Source: Pseudomonas iranensis (GTDB taxonomy: Bacteria; Pseudomonadota; Gammaproteobacteria; Pseudomonadales; Pseudomonadaceae). From it: 64,000 nucleotides of DNA. The stretch lies in assembly GCF_014268585.2 (NCBI RefSeq), contig NZ_CP077092.1, forward strand, positions 2,356,001-2,420,000, written 5' to 3'. The notes beneath the pieces are model-generated. The model made no database searches. It saw only the letters and a program-made list of their open reading frames with translations, and was not told where the DNA came from. This document shows, in pieces, positions 7,299 through 13,074 of this stretch (positions are counted from its first letter, which is position 1; each line of letters opens with the position of its first letter). Made by a program: the position numbers and the translations under genes.

Positions 7299-7986
7299 GG
7301 TCGCCTCCGTGGTGGCGGGTGTTGATCCAACAAAACTCGGATGCACTCAGCCGCTCCGCTGGTTGCCGTTGGGCGCGGAGGGGAGTGCATTCGGGGTTGG
7401 TCGGGGGAGGGTGGCCCGGTCTCGCTGCTGGCGACAGACCGGGTTTGCAGCGTCAAGTTGTCTTCGTGCGCTGGGGTGGCCTACCTCATTCGGCCGATGC
7501 GCGGTGACATCGACGGCCTACTGTCCGCTGCCTGTATGAGTGATGGGCGCCGGCCTTCAGGCTTGCCGCGCCGCGCAGGTGAATCGGTCACTGTTACATG
7601 ATGGTCATCCTCCTATGGCTCGCTCACTGGGCAGGCAGTGGCCACCTATCGAATGGGTTGCCGGTCTTTCCCGGCTGTCGCGGCGCTTGTGCCAGATCAA
7701 GGTAGCTCGCCAATACCAGGTTGGCGCTGACCCTGCGCAATGCGGGTTGAGCTATTCGCCGAGTGATGCAGGTGGGCGGTTATAGGCCGCAGTTTCGTCC
7801 GCATCGGGGTGTGATCTACGCGAGGTCGTCACCTCTGGCTTTGCCTGCCGCCGCGCTTTGTCGACGGTGCTCAGTGGCTGGCCTGATTACGAGTCAGGTG
7901 CCTTGCTCCGCTGTAGATCACACCCCGATTCGCTCTCATAGAGAGGATCGGGCAGTTAACGACAGGCTGTCGTGGCGCTGGTTGTC
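7299..7986. other. gene-poor leader segment with repeated hairpins
   Basis: About 690 bases with no convincing gene on either strand; the frames here are short and have no matching ribosome binding sites. On the minus strand an AGGAGG followed by a 4-codon ATG frame (near 7600) could be a leader peptide. Hairpin-prone stretches include CGCCAA...TTGGCG (7708-7726) and the large inverted repeat at 7803-7929. The segment lies within the expected leftward early transcript. Confidence 0.4.
7803..7929. repeat. 17-bp perfect inverted repeat enclosing a multi-hairpin segment
   Basis: ATCGGGGTGTGATCTAC at 7803-7819 is exactly complementary to GTAGATCACACCCCGAT at 7913-7929. Inside are a GAGGT-CGTC-ACCTC hairpin (7822-7835) and a 5-bp-stem/7-base-loop arm CCTGA-TTACGAG-TCAGG (7882-7898) shaped like a tRNA anticodon arm. 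No T-arm or canonical D-arm can be drawn, and the closing stem is far longer than an acceptor stem. It is therefore not an ordinary tRNA. It could be a structured RNA or a protein-binding DNA cruciform. Confidence 0.6.
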
Positions 7987-8106
7987 CTATTTGAGGAAGG
8001 CAGAAAGGCACAGCGCTTTCAATTTCTTGGCCTTGATACCTTTGCGACGGCTTCTGGTTTCGAATCGCGTCTGTTTTTCTGGGCGCTGCGGGTTGCTGGT
8101 GAACAT
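7987..8106 (-). CDS. 39-aa Arg/Lys-rich protein in the early leader (N-like antiterminator candidate)
   Basis: 39 residues beginning MFTSNPQRPEKQTRFETRS and continuing with RRKGIKAKK, ending in a hydrophobic patch. CCGGAG lies 9 bases before the ATG at 8106, a good binding site. The basic stretch TRFETRSRRKGIKAKK resembles the arginine-rich RNA-binding motif of lambdoid N proteins. The gene is the first one downstream of the leftward early promoter and of a BoxA sequence. N function is inference; a full N protein is longer (about 107 aa in lambda). Confidence 0.5.
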   Translation of the reverse strand: MFTSNPQRPEKQTRFETRSRRKGIKAKKLKALCLSAFLK

Positions 8107-8383
8107 CGAATTTCTCCGGTTGTTTTCCCAATACACCCGTCACCAGGTGCATCAGTGAAAAATTCCGTGTTTCTCCGCACCCGCTTACCAGGTCATTCAC
8201 TCAGTTCGGTCAACACCTCGTCCGCCGTCGCAGTGGGCTGCGCGTGGGCAGGCTTTCGGGCCTGTCGGATCGCCGGTCGCCGGTAGAGGCAAGTGCGGTT
8301 TTGTTCATCGGTTTACTGACCTCCCACCGATGGAGCCGGGAGTGACCTAACCGGACTGGCCGGGTAGTCGTTCATGGCGCTGG

Positions 8384-8395
8384 TTGTTAAAGAGC
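8384..8395 (-). promoter_or_regulatory. BoxA antitermination signal in the leftward early leader
   Basis: Read on the minus strand the sequence is GCTCTTTAACAA, identical to the bacterial rRNA BoxA core that recruits NusB/S10. It sits about 50 bases downstream of the proposed leftward promoter -10 and upstream of the basic 39-aa ORF, the position of lambda nutL. Possible boxB-type hairpins follow but none is a clear GNRA-loop match. Confidence 0.65.
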
Positions 8396-8441
8396 GGCGC
8401 GGCTTTCACTGCTGGGCCGTTGCTGTCATGGCTTGCGAATA

Positions 8442-8481
8442 AAAGTAGCAGCGCTGCTATTCAAAGTAAATAGCGCTGCTA
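8442..8481 (-). promoter_or_regulatory. leftward early promoter with two repressor operators (OL)
   Basis: The perfect palindrome TAGCAGCGCTGCTA lies at 8446-8459, and a weaker copy AAATAGCGCTGCTA at 8468-8481, centres 22 bp apart. The minus-strand promoter elements TTTACT (-35, 8465-8470) and TACTTT (-10, 8442-8447) are separated by 17 bp, with the strong operator inside the spacer. The same arrangement occurs at the rightward promoter near 11391, so the prophage repressor and Cro very probably bind both. Confidence 0.75.
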
Positions 8482-8501
8482 ATAATAAATTCTTTGGGCG
8501 T

Positions 8502-8526
8502 AAAAAAGCCCGCACATGGCGGGCTT
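8502..8526 (-). terminator. intrinsic terminator after the superinfection-immunity gene
   Basis: On the minus strand AAGCCCGC-loop-GCGGGCTT is followed by six T residues. It lies 15 bases past the stop of the gene ending at 8541 and just before the OL region, so it insulates the early promoter. Confidence 0.8.
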
Positions 8527-8540
8527 GGGAAAAGCGGGGT

Positions 8541-9122
8541 TCAGTCGAGAATTGGCGGGTATTTCCCGCTTACGGAATCCCGGTACATGATTTCACTGAA
8601 AAGCCTCGGCTCATTCCGTAGGAGCGCTGAGGCTTGTTTGGCTTCGTCCTTCGTTTCAAAAGGGCCGGCTCCAATTGCCGCGCCAATCATTGGAACCACA
8701 GGAAGTCCGAGCGACTTGATCGCCTCGATGGTGCTTAACTGCTCTTCACCAGCCTTGCACGGCACAGACGCAACCCACCCGTTCTTAAGGCGCGGCACCT
8801 GAATAGCATCAACATCAGCGCCGCAGTGCTTGCACTTGATGGCTGCGCTCTTGATCGTTTCGGCGCAGAAAGGGCAGGCCCGCTCGGCGGCCGCACCGGA
8901 TGCTACCGCCGAATTGCTTTTCGGTTCCTTTGTGTTTGCGGAGGAGGCCCAGACCAATGCTACGACCCAGCCTAGAAACGTCCATCCAAGGAAAAGATTG
9001 ACTAGGAAAATGGACGTTCCGTTGAGGTGCTTCCGATTCGAGGCAATGAATGTGGGAAGGAAATAGATGACGAAGCCGACCACCAGAAACAAAAAGCCAG
9101 CCATAGGACTTCCACTATCCAT
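8541..9122 (-). CDS. superinfection-immunity (Imm-type) membrane protein with zinc ribbon
   Basis: 193 residues from the ATG at 9122. Two transmembrane segments (about residues 7-22 and 38-57), with YFLPTFIASNRKH between them and LFLGWTFLGWVVALVWA in the second, match the T4 Imm-like superinfection-immunity family, which blocks DNA entry of related phages. A zinc ribbon (CPFCAETIKSAAIKCKHCG) follows. Then comes a domain ending in a SPOR-like G-P-F-x5-A stretch. It is expected in the inner membrane, expressed from the prophage next to the immunity region. The zinc ribbon and tail are an addition to the basic two-helix family. Confidence 0.75.
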   Translation of the reverse strand: MDSGSPMAGFLFLVVGFVIYFLPTFIASNRKHLNGTSIFLVNLFLGWTFLGWVVALVWASSANTKEPKSNSAVASGAAAERACPFCAETIKSAAIKCKHCGADVDAIQVPRLKNGWVASVPCKAGEEQLSTIEAIKSLGLPVVPMIGAAIGAGPFETKDEAKQASALLRNEPRLFSEIMYRDSVSGKYPPILD

Positions 9123-9217
9123 ATCGTAAAACCTGATCCATTGAAGGGGGTGGGGCGCGTATTTTACCATTCGTGGCGGTACGCCACCATTGACTGGGAG
9201 GGAGGAGGGGGAATGAA

Positions 9218-9240
9218 GAAGCCCGGCGCTAGCCGGGCAT
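9218..9240 (-). terminator. hairpin terminator after the YafO-type toxin gene
   Basis: GCCCGGC-GCTA-GCCGGGC at 9221-9238 begins directly after the toxin gene stop codon. On the minus strand it is followed by CTTCTTCATT, a weak T-rich tail. Confidence 0.6.
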
Positions 9241-9677
9241 CAGTTCTGTTCGCGCCACTCTTTTGCTAGGTGAGCCAAATATCGCATAACTACGTTGTTT
9301 CTTGCTTGTTCGTGAGCGTCCGGCCAGAAGAATGCAAGAATCAAATAGTGATCTTCCTCAAGCTCCCCCTGCACGTAAACCAATGCTGCGTCCTCGTGAG
9401 GCTTCTTAAAGTCGCACACCCGGTAATATTGAGCGCAGTCCTGGCGAAACCTGCCCGGCGGAAGCTTGATGTGGATATGAGATAGGTGAGCGTTGAGCGC
9501 TGCCTGCGGCTGGGTATAGGGGGCGTCTCTGCCAAAATACAAGGGCGTTCTGGTTTGTCTCGATTCCATGTAAGCCAGAAAGTCAGAAGCAATTTTCGCG
9601 GATAAACCTGGATATTTTTTATCAATCGGCTCGAAAAACTCTGCGAACGTCGCCTCGTGGAAGCTTACAGAAGCCAT
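9240..9677 (-). CDS. yafO: YafO-family type II toxin (mRNA interferase)
   Basis: 145 residues. The C-terminal two-thirds contains the family hallmarks: FGRDAPY, then L-x-HIHI, ALVYVQGELEEDHYLILAFF in part and PDAHEQARNN, aligning by eye with E. coli YafO, a ribosome-dependent mRNA endonuclease of about 132 aa. The N-terminal 40 residues are helical and slightly longer than in YafO. It lies 8 bases after an upstream 166-aa gene that would be the antitoxin. As usual for toxin-antitoxin pairs, the toxin is the second gene. It acts in the cytoplasm when the partner is degraded. Confidence 0.75.
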   Translation of the reverse strand: MASVSFHEATFAEFFEPIDKKYPGLSAKIASDFLAYMESRQTRTPLYFGRDAPYTQPQAALNAHLSHIHIKLPPGRFRQDCAQYYRVCDFKKPHEDAALVYVQGELEEDHYLILAFFWPDAHEQARNNVVMRYLAHLAKEWREQN

Positions 9678-9685
9678 TTTCTCCC

Positions 9686-10186
9686 TTAGGCGATATGCGC
9701 CAAGCGGGCATTCGTGAAACTTGCCAGCTCTTTCAATCCATTGAAATTTACTTCTGTATCTATGTATTCAGGCATGCGAGTAGCTTGACGATAGAGGCTG
9801 TCTAGCTCAGCAAGCCTGGCGCGAGTTCCGGCTACAACACGTCGAAATTTCAGGTGGTCAGCGGCCAACTGCACCGGTGGCTGCGCACTCTTAAGAGCCG
9901 ACTCTAAAGCTCGAGTTGCGTTTAGCAGCTCTGCTACTCGAGAAAATTCCTGATGAGCAATGTTGTCACGTTTGAGGCAAGCCCTCAAAGCGCTCGCAAA
10001 TATTCCATCGAGCGCAGACCAACCTTCAGCTAATTCCTTTAGCTCTTTCCGCATTTCCGCAAGCTCCAGATGGTTGCATTCCACCTCCAAGCGAGGGGGC
10101 GGGCTCTGATGTGTTGCGGCTTCGGAGTAGCTACCCATCAAAGCGAGAGCTGCAACCATCATCTGTGATGCTGCGCGATAATCCAC
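9686..10186 (-). CDS. hypothetical protein, candidate antitoxin of the YafO-type toxin
   Basis: 166 residues from a GTG at 10186, preceded at 9 bases by TTGGAG; a TTG at 10213 is the alternative. The product is predicted almost wholly alpha-helical with a central charged helix pair (LAEMRKELKELAEGWSALDG; RVAELLNATRALESALKSAQ). It shows no PHD/YefM fold such as YafN has. Position directly before a YafO toxin, with an 8-base gap, argues for a cognate antitoxin or co-regulated partner. The family is not recognised. Confidence 0.5.
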   Translation of the reverse strand: MDYRAASQMMVAALALMGSYSEAATHQSPPPRLEVECNHLELAEMRKELKELAEGWSALDGIFASALRACLKRDNIAHQEFSRVAELLNATRALESALKSAQPPVQLAADHLKFRRVVAGTRARLAELDSLYRQATRMPEYIDTEVNFNGLKELASFTNARLAHIA

Positions 10187-10213
10187 GATGAGGATCTCCA
10201 AATTTAAAAACAA

Positions 10214-10544
10214 CCGGATGTCGCTTCGCAGCGAGAAAACTCCGGATCAGTCGTTAGACGTTAAGCTTTTTGGAAAACGTCACACACAATGATCATACGG
10301 CAGTTTATTTTTTTTTCCGATGGAATCCGATGTGCGCCATGACCGTGTATCGGTGTAAGAGATCTCTTACAAGGATGCATGGTGCATGGCTTTCCGCGTT
10401 TCGCACAACGGCATCAGCGGCTGGAGCTGGGGGGGTACCGGGCAATTAAGCCTATATTGTTGGTGGTCAATATATTGAAAAATACTGGATACTCGACGGT
10501 TGCGAAGATTCAACGGCGGAAGTGTCAATTTATGGAAAATGCCT
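10214..10544. other. intergenic region between the toxin pair and the repressor gene
   Basis: About 330 bases without a credible gene. It contains a T-rich tract (about 10306-10317), the perfect 16-bp palindrome at 10355-10370 and an AT-rich stretch at 10440-10500. It must hold the promoter of the leftward toxin pair and the 3' end of the repressor transcript, but no clear terminator is seen. Confidence 0.5.
10355..10370. promoter_or_regulatory. perfect 16-bp palindrome, putative operator
   Basis: GTAAGAGATCTCTTAC is fully self-complementary and lies upstream of the leftward toxin pair. It is unlike the TAGCAGCGCTGCTA repressor sites. It could be the autoregulatory site of that pair. Confidence 0.45.
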
Positions 10545-11333
10545 CTATCGCGAGTACATCGCCCACCAAAAAACATGTCCAAGGATCGATATCTGCTGCT
10601 CCTGGATCTGCTGGAATGTGTAGTCCTCATCCGGATGCTCGTCACGGTTGAAGCTACGCAGGCGAAGACCGGTAGGGATGCGATAGACCTGCTTCACGCG
10701 AAGCTGGCCGTTGTGGTTTATTGCGTACATCTCGCCGTCGACGATATCGCTCAGGGAGTTTTTCCCCACGTTCACGCCGACGGTGGCGCCGTCGCGCAGC
10801 ACAGGCACCATGCTGTTGCCACCGACCTTCACGCACTTCGCATTGCTGAACTGAACGCCGTTGTGGCGCAGGTCCTTCTTGTTGAAGCGCAAGCGTGAGT
10901 TGGCGCTTTCCTCAATCGCAAACCTGCCAGATCCGGCCGCCAGTTCGACTTCATGAAGGAAGGGGACGTAGACCTCATCGTCATCGAGCGGGGTTTCGTC
11001 GTCCCAAGTCTCGATGCTTCCTAATTTTACGCTTGGCTGTACGCGGTCCTGCTGCACGCTGGCAACAGTGGATAACAGTCGAGAGCTGACCTCGCTTGCG
11101 TCGAAGTTGAGCGCCTTTGCGAGCTTCAGCAGCGCTTCCACATTTAGTGGCACCTTCCCGGTGGCGTATTGGCTGAATGCGCTTTGCCCAGACCATCCGC
11201 ACGCTTCGGCAACGTCCGCCTGCGTCAGGCTGCGCCCGGCAGCTTTTGCAGCTGACTTCCGCTGTTCGTAGATGGCCTTGAGCCTGGCGCTCTCGGCGAC
11301 TTCTTCGGTGGTTAGGGGGCGACGTATTTTCAT
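10545..11333 (-). CDS. CI-like prophage repressor (HTH plus S24 peptidase)
   Basis: 262 residues from the ATG at 11333. The helix-turn-helix lies at about 36-76 (SLTQADVAEACGWSGQSAFSQYATGK). The S24/LexA-type autoprotease domain is complete: Ala133-Gly134 cleavage bond (LAAGSG), Ser174 in GGNSMVP and Lys214 in RVKQVY. It should therefore be cleaved on RecA activation, giving SOS induction. The start lies only a few bases after a possible -10 (TAATAC), so the maintenance transcript may be nearly leaderless, as for lambda PRM. Divergent from cro across the operators at 11348-11415. Confidence 0.9.
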   Translation of the reverse strand: MKIRRPLTTEEVAESARLKAIYEQRKSAAKAAGRSLTQADVAEACGWSGQSAFSQYATGKVPLNVEALLKLAKALNFDASEVSSRLLSTVASVQQDRVQPSVKLGSIETWDDETPLDDDEVYVPFLHEVELAAGSGRFAIEESANSRLRFNKKDLRHNGVQFSNAKCVKVGGNSMVPVLRDGATVGVNVGKNSLSDIVDGEMYAINHNGQLRVKQVYRIPTGLRLRSFNRDEHPDEDYTFQQIQEQQISILGHVFWWAMYSR

Positions 11334-11347
11334 ACGAATAAGAGTAT

Positions 11348-11415
11348 TAGCAGAGCTGATATCCAAGCAAACAGCGCTGCTAGTATTTTGTTGCTGATAA
11401 AAAGCAGCGCTGCTA
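11348..11415. promoter_or_regulatory. three repressor/Cro operators (OR)
   Basis: Three 14-bp sites related to TAGCAGCGCTGCTA: TAGCAGAGCTGATA (11348-11361), AAACAGCGCTGCTA (11369-11382) and AAGCAGCGCTGCTA (11402-11415). Centres are 21 and 33 bp apart, i.e. two and three helical turns, which suits cooperative dimers on one DNA face. The same motif recurs at the leftward promoter (8446-8481). Confidence 0.8.
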
Positions 11416-11419
11416 CTAT
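11391..11419 (+). promoter_or_regulatory. rightward early promoter (PR)
   Basis: TTGCTG (-35, 11391-11396) and TACTAT (-10, 11414-11419) with a 17-bp spacer that contains one operator. It reads into cro, which starts 31 bases after the -10. Confidence 0.75.
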
Positions 11420-11449
11420 CCATGGCAGATATCAAGCCGTGGAAATTCC

Positions 11450-11653
11450 ATGAAAAAGATCCCTTTGAGCAAATACCTAGAAGAGCACGGCACCCAAGCC
11501 GCGCTTGCTGCTGCTCTCGGCGTGAACCAGAGCGCGATCTCGCAAATGGTTAGAGCCGGTAGAAGCATCGAAATCACCCTTTATGGCGACGGCCGTATTG
11601 AGGCGAATGAGATTCGTCCGATCCCGGCGCGCCCAAAGCGCACAGCAGCCTGA
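11450..11653 (+). CDS. cro: Cro-like repressor
   Basis: 67 residues. The fold of lambda Cro is evident: MKKIPLSKYLEEHGTQAALA, then the recognition part ALGVNQSAISQMVRAG (about residues 21-37) and a beta-strand tail ITLYGDGRIEANEIRPIP. It is the first gene of the rightward early transcript, divergent from the CI-like repressor, and should bind the same operators to favour lytic growth. Size is typical (66-75 aa). Confidence 0.9.
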   Translation: MKKIPLSKYLEEHGTQAALAAALGVNQSAISQMVRAGRSIEITLYGDGRIEANEIRPIPARPKRTAA

Positions 11654-11734
11654 GGCAGTCATTGCTTGCTGCCTAAACAAATGATCGCCCACGCACTGGC
11701 AGGGCGCCACGGAAACAAATTAGAGGTTTTACGA

Positions 11735-12157
11735 ATGGAAGATTTTCTGCGGGCCTGCCAGAGCGCTGTCCTGGATAACGAAGCCAAGACCCTTGCTGCA
11801 AAGATGGGCGTTCCACACGTTGGCCTGCTTCAGCGCGCCAATCCGGACAACGATGCTCACCACCTGACGGTGGAGCACCTATTCGGAATTTTGTTGCACA
11901 CCGGTGATATGCGGCCTCTGGCGGCACTGGCGAACGAGTTCGGTTTCGACCTCGTTACGAAAACCGCGCCCGCGCCACAAGCGCTGACCAAGTCACTAAT
12001 CAATGTCGGCAAGGAAGTAGCCGATCTGACGATTGCGGTGCACCAAGCACTAGATGACAACCACGTCAGCGCTTTCGAGAAAAATCTGATCCGTCAGGAA
12101 ATCAACCACGTCCGGCAAAGCCTTGATGTGATGGATGCCTCGGTGAAGGCCGCCTGA
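11735..12157 (+). CDS. phage regulatory protein of the CII (CP76) family
   Basis: 140 residues from the ATG at 11735, preceded by TTAGAGG; an upstream ATG frame extension has no binding site. The MEDFLRACQSAVLDN opening, HVGLLQRANPDNDAHHLTVEHLFGILLHTGDMRPL motif in parts and a C-terminal helical region match the regulatory CII family of P22/186-type Pseudomonas phages. That family activates lysogenic transcription. It lies directly downstream of cro in the cII position. Function by homology and synteny. Confidence 0.75.
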   Translation: MEDFLRACQSAVLDNEAKTLAAKMGVPHVGLLQRANPDNDAHHLTVEHLFGILLHTGDMRPLAALANEFGFDLVTKTAPAPQALTKSLINVGKEVADLTIAVHQALDDNHVSAFEKNLIRQEINHVRQSLDVMDASVKAA

Positions 12158-12173
12158 ATCCCGGGCACAAAAA

Positions 12174-12194
12174 AGCCGACGGAGAAGGTCGGCT
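12174..12194. terminator. hairpin downstream of the CII-like gene
   Basis: AGCCGAC-7 base loop-GTCGGCT with an A-run on its left and no T-run on its right. It would work as an intrinsic terminator for the minus strand and only weakly for the plus strand. On the early rightward transcript it may act like an attenuator (tR1-like position). Confidence 0.5.
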
Positions 12195-12221
12195 GATTCG
12201 CAAAACTAGAGAGGCCCGATT

Positions 12222-13073
12222 ATGCAGAGCCAGCCAAATTCCAGCAATACCCCTAACAATGTCGCGACACGTTTTAACAAATCGCAAAACGTGTCGCGCA
12301 CCTCATCAGTAATTCCTTTCGACTTCGATGGTGGCGCCATCCGCGTTATCACCGACGGGCTCGGCGATCCGTGGTTCGTTGCCCGTGACGTAGCCGACGC
12401 CCTGGGTTATGCAAAGCCAGAGAACGCTATCTCCCGTCACTGCAAGGCCGCGACCACTACCCCGAAACAGGGTGGTGGATTCATGACGGTTATTCCTGAG
12501 CGCGATGTCTACCGACTGGTGATGCGCTCCAAGCTTGTCGGCGCCGAGCGCTTCGAAGAATGGGTGGTTGGCGAGGTGCTGCCAAGCATTCGCAAAACCG
12601 GGAAGTTCGAAGCCTCCAGCCCTAGCAGCTCGAAGGTTGTCGGGGAATTGGCGCTAATGGAGTGCTATACGCGCCTCCTAAAGCCGTCGCCCTCAAGCCA
12701 GGTGATGATGCTGGCGAAGATCGCCACCAACAACGGTCTGGAGTCGAGCTTCCTGCCGGCCTACGCGATTGATGCCGCGCCAGATGCCTCAGGCGGCAGC
12801 TCGATGCCAACCAAGGCCATAACCGCGCTGATCAAAGATCACTGTATCGCCAGTACCGCACGCACTTTCAACATTGCACTGGAAGCTCACGGCTTTCTCA
12901 AAGTCCTTCAGCGCAAAAACTCCAAACAAGAGATGGTCGACTTCTGGTCGGTGACTGACAAGGGGCTGGCCTACGGCAAGAACCTCACCAGCCCTCAATG
13001 CCCCCGCGAAACACAGCCTCACTGGTACGTCGATCGCTTCCTCGAACTGGCCAAACTGGTCGGGAAGGCCTGA
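12222..13073 (+). CDS. Bro-N domain phage antirepressor-like protein
   Basis: 283 residues. A Bro-N domain occupies about 28-130 (FDFDGGAIRVITDGLGDPWFVARDVADALGY, ERDVYRLVMRSKL, FEEWVVGEVLPSIRKTG in parts). A KilA/Ant-type C-terminal DNA-binding half follows (MLAKIATNNG..., TARTFNIALEAHGFL, WSVTDKGLAYGKN). Such proteins act as antirepressors or transcription regulators. Residues 14-27 (VATRFNKSQNVSRT) are encoded by copy A of the palindromic element. It is transcribed rightward, one base before the replication initiator gene. Confidence 0.8.
   Translation: MQSQPNSSNTPNNVATRFNKSQNVSRTSSVIPFDFDGGAIRVITDGLGDPWFVARDVADALGYAKPENAISRHCKAATTTPKQGGGFMTVIPERDVYRLVMRSKLVGAERFEEWVVGEVLPSIRKTGKFEASSPSSSKVVGELALMECYTRLLKPSPSSQVMMLAKIATNNGLESSFLPAYAIDAAPDASGGSSMPTKAITALIKDHCIASTARTFNIALEAHGFLKVLQRKNSKQEMVDFWSVTDKGLAYGKNLTSPQCPRETQPHWYVDRFLELAKLVGKA
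12261..12301 (+). repeat. palindromic element copy A (in-frame V-A-T-R-F...V-S-R)
   Basis: Starts GTCGCGACACGTTTT and ends AAAACGTGTCGCGCA; 12-bp perfect arms at 12264-12275 and 12286-12297 enclose a 10-base spacer. It shares length, arm sequence (ACACsTTTT/AAAAsGTGT) and codon phase with copies at 2475-2515 and 19406-19446. It lies within codons 14-27 of the Bro-N gene, close to its start. Confidence 0.75.
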
Positions 13074-13074
13074 T

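Noticed and set aside
7341..7601. Plus-strand frames in the early leader
   Set aside because: Low-complexity Arg/Gly-rich frames without binding sites, opposite to the expected transcription direction; judged to be GC-rich non-coding DNA.
7882..7898. Anticodon-arm-like hairpin suggesting a phage tRNA
   Set aside because: No D-arm, T-arm or CCA end can be drawn on either strand and the closing stem is 17 bp, so a tRNA gene is not supported.
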